A DNA stretch of 6,348 nt. Origin: an uncultured Eubacteriales bacterium. GTDB lineage: Bacteria > Bacillota > Clostridia > Lachnospirales > Lachnospiraceae. A model generated the notes under the pieces. The model worked only from the letters and a program-made list of their open reading frames with translations, ran no database searches and was not told the DNA's origin. Numbering within the stretch: position 1 is the stretch's first letter; every line of letters starts with the position of its first letter. The translations under genes and the position numbers were made by a program. Below are positions 1 through 5,688 of this stretch, piece after piece. The stretch is from the NCBI GenBank assembly GCA_949286775.1, contig CASEDW010000076.1:1-6348 (forward strand), given 5' to 3'.

Positions 1-834
1 ATGATCTGCAGCGCTTTTAACTGCGACAATGTGGGATTTCACATCGGCGAGGAGTTTGTGACCATCGATTACAACGCGAAAATTTCTTTTGACGATATAC
101 TGAAAATCGAGGAACGCGCCAACAGATATATCTGGGAAAATCATAAATTCATTTCCATGTGGCCTTCTAAAGACGAACTTAAAAATATAAAGTACAGAAG
201 CAAAAAAGAGCTGACGGGAAACATCAGAATCGCTTCTTTCCCGGGAGCAGACACATGCGCCTGCTGCGGCACCCATGTTTCCTACAGCGCCGAGGTAGGG
301 CTTGTCAAATTCACTTCATCCGAAAGTTTTCACGGCGGCACAAGATTTTCAGTCAGATTCGGCAAAAGAGCTTTTGATTTTCTTTCCGCTAATTATTCTC
401 AGAACAAGTCCATCGGCATACTGCTGAGTACAAAAGAAAACAATACCTTTGATACTGTAAAGAAAATGTCCGATGAACTCTCCAACGTAAAATACGAATT
501 AAACAGGCTTTTGGAAGAAAAACTCGATATCATAGCTTCCGCATATAAAGACAAAGGAGATACTTTATATATAACCTCCTCCATGTCTCCCGATATGGTC
601 AGGAAACTCGCGGACAAGCTCAGAAATTCATGCAGAGGACGCGCCGCGGTATTTGCAGGCTCAGATACCGAAGGATATAAATACGCCATTTGCGGCGAAC
701 CTGATGATGTGGTATCGTTAAACAATAAAATAAAATCAGCGTTAAAGGGACGAGGCGGCGGAAAAGGCGGTTTCGCCCAGGGACAGGTATCAGCATGCGA
801 AACATCGATACGCTCTCTTTTTACAACTGATTAA
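1..834 (+). CDS. Alanyl-tRNA editing protein, AlaX family with DHHA1 domain (5'-truncated by window edge)
   Basis: AlaX proteins are free-standing relatives of the AlaRS editing domain that hydrolyse mischarged Ser-tRNA(Ala) or Gly-tRNA(Ala) in the cytosol. The visible 277 residues hold the second half of the editing core: DNVGFHIG (9-16) and VTIDYN (20-25) match the segment that normally follows the HxxxH metal motif, and CCGTH (88-92) supplies the C-x3-H half of the zinc site. GGTRFSVRFGKRA (112-124) continues the core. Residues about 150-180 look like a coiled connector, and the rest is a DHHA1 domain ending in the glycine-rich GRGGGKGGFAQGQ (250-262). The HxxxH half is missing and the family's long form is near 390 residues, so the gene begins upstream; the ATG at position 1 is internal. 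It ends with tandem in-frame stops TAA TAG. The helicase gene starts 25 bases downstream, suggesting one transcript. Family assignment is firm; the exact amino-acid specificity cannot be read from the sequence. Confidence 0.9.
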   Translation: MICSAFNCDNVGFHIGEEFVTIDYNAKISFDDILKIEERANRYIWENHKFISMWPSKDELKNIKYRSKKELTGNIRIASFPGADTCACCGTHVSYSAEVGLVKFTSSESFHGGTRFSVRFGKRAFDFLSANYSQNKSIGILLSTKENNTFDTVKKMSDELSNVKYELNRLLEEKLDIIASAYKDKGDTLYITSSMSPDMVRKLADKLRNSCRGRAAVFAGSDTEGYKYAICGEPDDVVSLNNKIKSALKGRGGGKGGFAQGQVSACETSIRSLFTTD

Positions 835-847
835 TAGATTAATAACC

Positions 848-851
848 GGAG
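848..851 (+). promoter_or_regulatory. Ribosome binding site setting a TTG start for the helicase gene
   Basis: GGAG lies 8 bases before the TTG at 860, an ideal distance. No ATG or GTG in frame is similarly placed, and the residues after the TTG (AHKIRKEKEITRKE) run straight into a helical N-terminal domain. The TTG is therefore the likely start and may keep helicase translation modest relative to the upstream editing gene. Confidence 0.75.
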
Positions 852-859
852 AAATAATT

Positions 860-2608
860 TTGGCACATAAAATCAGAAAAGAAAAAGAAATAACAAGAAA
901 AGAAATAATAGAAAAATACGGATTTACTCCGCAGCTCATAAAAAAATATCTTCCAAAGCCGAGAACCGTGAGAAATCCTTATTTCCGTTCCGGCGCTCCG
1001 CTTCAGTTCTGGAAAGAATCAGACGTACAGCGTGCTGCCGCTACTATCCCGGAAATTAAAAAGCAGATCAAACGAAGAAAAAACAAGCAGAATAAAGAAA
1101 AAAGGAAAATCAAAGACGCTGAGGAATTTCTCAAACAGTTTTCTCCCGAAATGCTTATCGAAGAAGGCAAACAGTTAGAAAGAAGGTTCTTTATTCATGT
1201 AGGACCTACAAACAGCGGAAAAACATATGAATCCCTTTGCGCTTTGAAAAAGGCCGATACAGGCGTTTACCTTGGTCCATTAAGACTTCTGGCTCTTGAG
1301 GTGGCGGAAAACCTCAACTATGACGGCGTTTTGTGCTCGCTTCTTACAGGCGAAGAATCAATTCCTGTACCTGGAGCCACAATTGTTTCATCTACAATAG
1401 AACTTTGCGATTACAACGAGCATTATGACGTTGCCGTTATTGACGAAGCTCAGATGATTGCCGATCCTTTCAGAGGCCCGAACTGGACGAGGGCGATATC
1501 TCTTATAGACGCTGATGAAGTCCATATCTGCCTTGCCCCTGAAGCCCTTCCGGTAATTGAGAACATCGTTAAAGAGCTCGGCAGCGAATATAGTGTAGTA
1601 CAGCACGAACGCCTTGTACCCTTTGAATTCGCCGGCTTTTTCAGAGATATCACCGATGTTGAACCGGGAGACGCTCTCATTGCGTTTTCAAGGAAAAAAG
1701 TTCTTCAGATCGCCGCAGCCCTCGAAAAACAGGGTATAAAAGCAAGCGTTATATACGGTGCTCTCCCTCCCGAGTCGAGACGCGAGGAGGTACGCCGCTT
1801 CGCCGAAAAAGAAACGAGCGTAGTCGTTTCGACCGACGCTATCGGAATGGGTATTTCTCTTCCGATCAAACGCGTAATATTTACAGAGGTGGAAAAATTT
1901 GACGGAAACGATACGCGAAAACTGAATTTCACTGAAATAAAACAGATCGCGGGACGCGCCGGAAGATATAAGATGTATGATCTCGGTCAGGTTCTTACAA
2001 TGAGCAATGTATCCCTTGTAAAAAATGCCATTAACAGCCCTGCCGAGCTTATCAAAAAAATAACTATAGGCTTTCCGAAGGAAGCTCTCGACTACGATTA
2101 CCCGCTTGAAAACATGCTTAAGATCTGGGATTCTCTTCCGGAAAACGAGCTTTTTGTCAGAGCAGACATGAGAGACGCCGAGTTTTTGCTTTCTAAACTT
2201 AAGAAGATAGCCCAAAACACGACAAAAGAAATGATCTACTCTCTTATAACCTGTCCTATCGACATAAAAAACGATAAGCTGGTCAAATATTATACAGACT
2301 GCTGTCACAACATAATTAACAACATGCCTGTCATCAAACCGTATTTTAAAGAAAATACTCTCGAATCCTGCGAGCTCAAATATCACGCTTACGATGTATA
2401 TCACCAGCTCATGAGACGTATCGGTATCGAAGATGACTGTAAAGAAGAAAAAGAAAATCTGAGCAAAAAAATAAACGATTTTCTCAAGAGCGAAAAAACC
2501 GATTTCTTAAAGCGATGCCGCATATGCGGAAAAATCCTCGACGTCAGAGGTCGTTTCAGTATCTGCGACGAATGCTATAACGCGAAATTTCATTTATCTG
2601 AGAAATAG
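860..2608 (+). CDS. Suv3-like ATP-dependent RNA helicase (superfamily 2, DExH) with C-terminal zinc finger
   Basis: A complete 582-residue helicase starting at TTG. Superfamily 2 motifs appear in order: Walker A GPTNSGKT (115-122), Ia GPLRLLALEV (139-148), Ib-like TGEE (163-166) and VSSTIE (176-181), Walker B with DEAQ (195-198), LAPEAL (225-230), IV-like DALIAFSRKK (271-280), V VVSTDAIGMGISLP (322-335) and VI QIAGRAGR (362-369). GPTNSGKT, the VIDE(A/I)QM box and the short compact core are characteristic of Suv3, the mitochondrial helicase that unwinds RNA for 3' exonucleases. Bacterial members are little characterised, so a role in RNA unwinding or decay is inference. Two parts lie outside the core: an N-terminal segment (10-60) resembling a helix-turn-helix, with an NPYFRSGAP motif, joined by a very basic linker (66-86); and a C-terminal C4 zinc-binding knuckle, C553-x2-C556 ... 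C569-x2-C572. It follows the AlaX gene by 25 bases and is closed by the palindrome at 2621-2654. An alternative label would be generic DEAD/DEAH helicase; the Suv3 assignment is better supported. Confidence 0.88.
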   Translation: MAHKIRKEKEITRKEIIEKYGFTPQLIKKYLPKPRTVRNPYFRSGAPLQFWKESDVQRAAATIPEIKKQIKRRKNKQNKEKRKIKDAEEFLKQFSPEMLIEEGKQLERRFFIHVGPTNSGKTYESLCALKKADTGVYLGPLRLLALEVAENLNYDGVLCSLLTGEESIPVPGATIVSSTIELCDYNEHYDVAVIDEAQMIADPFRGPNWTRAISLIDADEVHICLAPEALPVIENIVKELGSEYSVVQHERLVPFEFAGFFRDITDVEPGDALIAFSRKKVLQIAAALEKQGIKASVIYGALPPESRREEVRRFAEKETSVVVSTDAIGMGISLPIKRVIFTEVEKFDGNDTRKLNFTEIKQIAGRAGRYKMYDLGQVLTMSNVSLVKNAINSPAELIKKITIGFPKEALDYDYPLENMLKIWDSLPENELFVRADMRDAEFLLSKLKKIAQNTTKEMIYSLITCPIDIKNDKLVKYYTDCCHNIINNMPVIKPYFKENTLESCELKYHAYDVYHQLMRRIGIEDDCKEEKENLSKKINDFLKSEKTDFLKRCRICGKILDVRGRFSICDECYNAKFHLSEK

Positions 2609-2620
2609 AATTTTAATGAT

Positions 2621-2660
2621 TCAGGCGGTTTCATGCATGCATGAAACCGCCTGACCTTTT
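2621..2660 (+). terminator. Perfect 34-base palindrome, probable bidirectional terminator between convergent genes
   Basis: Arms TCAGGCGGTTTCAT (2621-2634) and ATGAAACCGCCTGA (2641-2654) are exact reverse complements, and the central GCATGC is itself palindromic, so the RNA can form a 15-bp stem with a CATG tetraloop. CCTTTTG follows on the + strand; on the - strand the downstream bases are AT-rich (ATCATTAAAATT) without a clean T-run. It lies 12 bases past the helicase stop and 16 bases past the stop of the convergent gene. Stem strength and position favour a terminator serving both sides; the short T-tracts make it less canonical than the one at 5629-5672. Confidence 0.7.
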
Positions 2661-2670
2661 GACAATGGTA

Positions 2671-3279
2671 TTACAGGATGTCCTGTATCATATGGTATAT
2701 TCCGTTCGTGATAATGCCGTTTCCCGTTTTTAACGCTTCATCTCTGAGGGATAAAAGCGCAGGCAGGATCATATCCTGCGCTTCCCCTGTTGAGATCATA
2801 TAATCGATCGCCTGGGCAAGTTCTCTGATAACGGAAACGTTAGGTCCGAACTCGGCTTCCAAAACGATATTGTATTTTTTTATCTGTCTGACGAGTCTGC
2901 CGACAGCTTTTAAATCTATATTTTTCTGCGTCTCTTCTTTAGCATTGTCTGAGATCAAATCTTTGGAAACATCCGAAACAATCTCACTGCCCGATTCTGT
3001 TTCAGTATCAGGTTCTTTGTTCTTCTTATCCTTGTCGACGAAATATGTGAGCAGCTCAGGTGTTATCGTCACCTGCCATGCTCCCGGGAAATAATATTCA
3101 TATTTTTCAATAAATCCCGCTTCCTGAAGGGTTTTCAGATACTCCGGAAGATCATTTTCCACTTCGTCCGAAAGTTCAACATCCCGGCTCGAAACTATAT
3201 TGTCTTCTCCTTTGTATTTAAGCGACATCTGAAGAACGATGTCTTCCAGCGTTTCGCTGAGTTTTATTTCATTATTCAT
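2671..3279 (-). CDS. Hypothetical protein with winged-helix-like N-terminus and helical C-terminus
   Basis: I do not recognise this 202-residue protein. It has no signal peptide or membrane span and should be cytosolic. Residues 1-80 begin with a helix (IKLSETLEDIVLQMSL) and later show the pattern YLKTLQEAGFIEKYEYY...WQVTITPELLTYF (47-80), which resembles recognition helix, wing and closing strand of a winged-helix domain. An acidic, Ser/Thr-rich linker follows (about 84-120), then an apparently all-helical domain (122-202). The ATG has AAAAGGAAAA upstream with the GGA about 9 bases away. It is the last gene of the leftward three-gene unit, 22 bases after the PASTA lipoprotein gene, and its stop lies 16 bases from the palindromic terminator. 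Co-transcription hints at a regulatory or accessory role for the envelope proteins upstream, but that is only inference. Confidence 0.8.
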   Translation of the reverse strand: MNNEIKLSETLEDIVLQMSLKYKGEDNIVSSRDVELSDEVENDLPEYLKTLQEAGFIEKYEYYFPGAWQVTITPELLTYFVDKDKKNKEPDTETESGSEIVSDVSKDLISDNAKEETQKNIDLKAVGRLVRQIKKYNIVLEAEFGPNVSVIRELAQAIDYMISTGEAQDMILPALLSLRDEALKTGNGIITNGIYHMIQDIL

Positions 3280-3301
3280 TGCTGCTTTTCCTTTTATAAA
3301 T

Positions 3302-4192
3302 TTACCAGTTTCTCGTTACTGTCAGGACTATCTCTTCATTTTTGTCAATATGAAGTCCCGCTTTGATATTCTGATCTGAAACTTTCCAGTTTCCCTGAAT
3401 AATAACAGGCCATCCGTCGTCAGATTCATAATTGATATTTAAAAATTCAAGACTTTCCAGCTCTTTTATCGCATCCGGAAGAAGTTTTCCCTCAAGATCA
3501 GGCATCTCGATGCGGGCATACTGAACGCCTGGCGCATAATAGATATGCGATACTTCCAGACTGTCGCCGTGGCTGTTTATATTGCACGAAAAAGTCGAAC
3601 TTTCCGTAAGCTCAAGATCATACGAATAACTTATATCGTGGTTATCTGCGCTGTATATCGTAATATTGTGATCTCCTATGTCAGATTCGATAAGTCTTGT
3701 ATACTGCTCACCATGGGGCAGCGTGTCGAGAAGTTCACCGTCATAATAAAGCTCAAGATCATATTTATCAAAGATCCAGTTCTTATGAAAATCAATCTCG
3801 ATATAAAGCTCAAATCTCTTTAACGAACATGTCAGAACTATTTCTTCATCTGACTTGACTTTCTCACCCTCTTTTTTGTTCTGCCGCTTTACAATATAAT
3901 CAGTATAATTTGAAATGGTATTTCCGTCTTCCGACTTTAATACTATATTTTCAAATCCTGTTTCCTTTATCTTTTCCACAGCGCTGCCGGCTTCAGCCCC
4001 AAGAACATTTGGAAAATCATAATAATACACCGGATCTTTTTTCGGTATTGCCGTAGGAGTCGGTTCCTGCGCTGTTTGAAAACCAGTCCCGCCGTTTTGA
4101 GCGCATCCGCCGCATCCGCCGATCAATACAAGGCTTAAAATCAGGCAGCAAACGCCGAGAATGCAGCAGATTGCGATTATTTTTCTTTTCAT
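3302..4192 (-). CDS. PASTA-domain lipoprotein, two PASTA repeats flanking a beta-rich domain
   Basis: A 296-residue exported protein. The N-terminus MKRK plus a hydrophobic stretch (5-24) leads to LIGGC (23-27), an acceptable lipobox with C27 as the likely lipidated residue; if it is not processed the stretch would act as a membrane anchor. A short Gly/Gln/Pro/Thr linker (28-52) follows. Residues about 59-123 (FPNVLGAEAGSAVEKIKETGF ... VKSDEEIVLTCS) and 229-294 (MPDLEGKLLPDAIKELESLEF ... IDKNEEIVLTVTR) each fit a PASTA domain: P-x-[VL]-x-G, a helix, then three strands ending in a V-x-L-T-V type strand. Between them (about 126-216) sits a beta-rich domain with FDKYDLELYYDGELLDTLPHGEQY and a C203-containing strand. 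PASTA domains in Ser/Thr kinases and penicillin-binding proteins sense or bind cell-wall material; here no kinase is fused or adjacent. A strong GGAGG lies 6 bases before the ATG. Its start is 24 bases after the membrane-protein gene. Binding of peptidoglycan or of a partner outside the membrane is inference. Confidence 0.85.
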   Translation of the reverse strand: MKRKIIAICCILGVCCLILSLVLIGGCGGCAQNGGTGFQTAQEPTPTAIPKKDPVYYYDFPNVLGAEAGSAVEKIKETGFENIVLKSEDGNTISNYTDYIVKRQNKKEGEKVKSDEEIVLTCSLKRFELYIEIDFHKNWIFDKYDLELYYDGELLDTLPHGEQYTRLIESDIGDHNITIYSADNHDISYSYDLELTESSTFSCNINSHGDSLEVSHIYYAPGVQYARIEMPDLEGKLLPDAIKELESLEFLNINYESDDGWPVIIQGNWKVSDQNIKAGLHIDKNEEIVLTVTRNW

Positions 4193-4216
4193 TACAAACC
4201 TCCGATCCCGGTTCTG

Positions 4217-4684
4217 TCAGTTTCTGTCCAGCAGGGCTAAAACGCCGTTTATCATAAGTAAAACGCCGATAAATACAAACATGATGTTTAAAACGCCGAC
4301 CTGATTAAAAACAAGCACAACGCCGCATGTTATAAGCAGAATCGGTCTTATGCCGTCAGGGCGCAAAATTGTATCGTTCACCGCTCTTGTTCTGAAAAAG
4401 AAAGCGAGCCTCTGAATTCCGATAACAATAAGAGCTATCGCCAGGATATAAAGTATTATGGATACCACTAGAAATCCGAGAATTCCTGTTAAAACGCCTC
4501 CTACTATCATCAGAATCCCCTGATAAACCAGTTCCCTGACAATAAAATAGATTCCAAATCCCACAAGAGCAGCTCCGGCGCATATGGCCGCCAGCGTCAC
4601 TATCCTGCTCTTTAATATAATACACAGAATACCAAATACAAGATAGATAACTCCCAATACATTGGTATTTTTTAAAGAATACAT
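4217..4684 (-). CDS. Small multi-span membrane protein, DUF308/HdeD-like
   Basis: A 155-residue, almost wholly hydrophobic protein with about six predicted spans (roughly 8-24, 27-48, 53-70, 72-92, 112-127, 130-151), a basic loop at 97-113 (RTRAVNDTILRPDGIRP) and a short charged tail LLDRN. The paired hairpins, each with glycine-rich turns (GVIYLVFGIL, GILMIVGGVLTG, VFIGVLLMINGVLAL), recall the DUF308/HdeD architecture, in which a two-helix unit is repeated three times; E. coli HdeD is linked to acid resistance, but most members have no known function. The ribosome binding site AAAGGGGA, with GGGG 9 bases before the ATG, is usable though imperfect. It is the first gene of the leftward trio and probably sits in the same membrane that anchors the PASTA lipoprotein. 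Membrane nature is clear; family name is a moderate-confidence judgement. Confidence 0.8.
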   Translation of the reverse strand: MYSLKNTNVLGVIYLVFGILCIILKSRIVTLAAICAGAALVGFGIYFIVRELVYQGILMIVGGVLTGILGFLVVSIILYILAIALIVIGIQRLAFFFRTRAVNDTILRPDGIRPILLITCGVVLVFNQVGVLNIMFVFIGVLLMINGVLALLDRN

Positions 4685-4719
4685 TAATAAATTCCCCTTT
4701 CGTCTCGTCTTAGCGCCAG

Positions 4720-4749
4720 TCTATATTGAAAATTTGTTTTTTCTATGAA
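4720..4749 (-). promoter_or_regulatory. Weak promoter candidate for the three-gene envelope operon
   Basis: Reading leftward, TTCATA (4749-4744, four of six matches to TTGACA) is followed by an AT-rich 18-base spacer and TATAGA (4725-4720, four of six to TATAAT). This would start RNA about 30 bases before the membrane-protein gene. No convincing terminator follows cobB (only CTTTG/CAAAG, a 5-bp stem without a T-run), so the trio could instead, or also, be read from the cobB promoter. Confidence 0.3.
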
Positions 4750-4760
4750 CTTTGCTGTCA

Positions 4761-5498
4761 TCAAAGCTGACTGAATATATCACCCATACTGCAGTAAAAC
4801 TCAAGTTCAGGTTTATAATATCCCATATTCGGGAGCGGATCGCGGTTTATTACAACAAGATGAGTCCCTCCGAAATAATCAAGCATACTTGCCGCAGGAT
4901 AAACAGAAAGAGATGTTCCTGCCACAATAAGCAGTTCCGCTCTTCTAAGAGCATTCTTAGCTCCGCTCCATGCTTCTTCAGGCAGAGTTTCTCCGTATAA
5001 TGTAACATCCGGTCTGATAATGCCGCCGCATTCGCATTTTGGCACTTTTTCTGTTGAAACAAAAATGTAATCTGCCGGATATTCTTTTTTGCATCTTGAA
5101 CAATAATTTCTGAAAGTAGTTCCGTGAACCTCATATACCTGACTGCTTCCCGCTCTCTGATGAAGGCCGTCTATATTCTGAGTCACAACTGCCAGATCTT
5201 TTCCGCTGTTTTCTATCTCGGCGAGTTTATAATGCGTTATATTCGGCTGTATATCCCGAGTATCCATTTTCTGTCTGTAAAATTCAAAAAACACCTCCGG
5301 TTCATTTATAAGACATGAATGGCTTAAAAGATATTCCGGCGTATATTTATCAAATCTGACATCATGCTGATTATACAGACCGTCCTTGCTTCTGAAATCA
5401 GGAATTCCACTTTCGGTAGATACTCCCGCTCCTCCGAAAAAAACTATATGCTGACATTTATCTATAAGCTCTTTTAATCTTTCAATTTTCTCTTTCAA
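4761..5498 (-). CDS. cobB: NAD-dependent protein deacylase, sirtuin (CobB/Sir2 family)
   Basis: Sirtuins remove acyl groups from lysine side chains in the cytosol, consuming NAD+ and yielding nicotinamide and O-acyl-ADP-ribose. Numbered from the upstream ATG, the NAD-binding GGAGVSTESGIPDFRS (25-40), TQNIDGLHQRAG (109-120), the catalytic H128 in VHG, zinc ligands C136, C139, C158 and C160, IRPDVTLYGE (164-173), GTSLSVYPAA (197-206) and INRD (220-223) are all present, so it should be active. The second cysteine pair is C-x-C rather than the usual C-x2-C. Length is normal for bacterial sirtuins. I place the start at a TTG (5498-5496): AAAGGAG directly abuts the ATG at 5507-5505, leaving no spacer, while the TTG three codons later has a 9-base spacer and gives a typical LKEKIERLKELID start. 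With the ATG the protein is 248 residues, with the TTG 245. It has its own upstream region and may read through into the envelope operon. Substrates, such as acetyl-CoA synthetase in other bacteria, are not evident here. Confidence 0.93.
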   Translation of the reverse strand: MKEKIERLKELIDKCQHIVFFGGAGVSTESGIPDFRSKDGLYNQHDVRFDKYTPEYLLSHSCLINEPEVFFEFYRQKMDTRDIQPNITHYKLAEIENSGKDLAVVTQNIDGLHQRAGSSQVYEVHGTTFRNYCSRCKKEYPADYIFVSTEKVPKCECGGIIRPDVTLYGETLPEEAWSGAKNALRRAELLIVAGTSLSVYPAASMLDYFGGTHLVVINRDPLPNMGYYKPELEFYCSMGDIFSQL

Positions 5499-5507
5499 AG
5501 AAAACAT

Positions 5508-5514
5508 CTCCTTT
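5508..5514 (-). promoter_or_regulatory. Ribosome binding site of cobB, pointing to a TTG start
   Basis: AAAGGAG reads leftward from 5514 to 5508 and touches the ATG at 5507. A Shine-Dalgarno with zero spacing cannot normally serve that ATG, whereas it is 9 bases from the in-frame TTG at 5498-5496. Among this window's complete genes the spacer is otherwise 6 to 9 bases, which supports the TTG. Confidence 0.65.
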
Positions 5515-5549
5515 ATAAAATGTTTTTACATAATAATTTTGCCACGATT

Positions 5550-5592
5550 ATTATAGGGATTTATCCCAAATAATTATACAAAAAAAATTATA
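5550..5592 (-). promoter_or_regulatory. AT-rich promoter region of cobB with three TATAAT hexamers
   Basis: On the - strand exact TATAAT occurs at 5592-5587, 5578-5573 and 5555-5550, within a region containing a run of eight T. None has a good TTGACA at 16-18 bases, so I cannot name the true -10. The one at 5555-5550 would give a leader of about 45 bases. The region sits between the terminator of the upstream surface-protein gene and cobB, so a promoter is expected here. Confidence 0.45.
5556..5567. promoter_or_regulatory. Short dyad beside a candidate -10, possible operator
   Basis: GGGAT-TT-ATCCC is a perfect 12-base inverted repeat, the only G/C-rich island in an AT-rich promoter region. 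It directly abuts the TATAAT at 5555-5550 and lies between it and the TATAAT at 5578-5573, with further imperfect symmetry outside (TTATTATA against AAATAATTA). The position suits a repressor site for cobB, but at this size chance is a real alternative. Confidence 0.3.
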
Positions 5593-5628
5593 TATATGCG
5601 ACAGTTTTTTAATCTGAAAACTTAAGAC

Positions 5629-5672
5629 AAAAACTCCTGCCGCCGGAATGATTTCCAATGACAGGAGTTTTT
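5629..5672 (-). terminator. Intrinsic terminator of the surface-protein gene
   Basis: AAAAACTCCTG (5629-5639) and CAGGAGTTTTT (5662-5672) are exact reverse complements, giving an 11-bp stem around a 22-base loop that can itself pair through GGAA/TTCC. Read leftward, the stem ends in GGAGTTTTTGTCTT, a normal U-tract. It begins 17 bases after the stop of the surface-protein gene and before the cobB promoter region. Its symmetry means it could also stop + strand transcription. Confidence 0.85.
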
Positions 5673-5688
5673 ATATGTTTTATATATT

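Noticed and set aside
1..3. ATG at position 1 as the true start of the AlaX gene
   Set aside because: The HxxxH metal motif and N-terminal barrel of the family would be missing, while the retained part aligns with the middle of AlaX; it is an internal methionine at the window edge.
1688..2404. A 238-codon open frame on the - strand within the helicase gene
   Set aside because: It lies fully antisense to the conserved helicase motifs, has no ribosome binding site of note, and its translation shows no domain; it is a mirror of the real gene's codon pattern.
2672..2687. Inverted repeat TACAGGA-TG-TCCTGTA at the end of the unknown gene
   Set aside because: It lies in the last codons (IQDIL and stop) with a 2-base spacer, too tight for a hairpin without opening pairs, and no T-run follows; the stronger palindrome beside it explains termination.
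4752..4775. CTTTG/CAAAG hairpin just after cobB as a terminator
   Set aside because: A 5-bp stem mostly of A-T pairs with no T-tract following on the - strand is too weak to support a terminator call.
4761..5507. Sirtuin as part of an anti-phage system
   Set aside because: It is a short, single-domain CobB-type deacylase with all usual motifs and no fused effector; its neighbours are housekeeping or envelope genes, with no defence partner.
5581..5600. A-run and TA repeats as a recombination or origin element
   Set aside because: Too short and simple, and explained by an AT-rich promoter region between a terminator and cobB.
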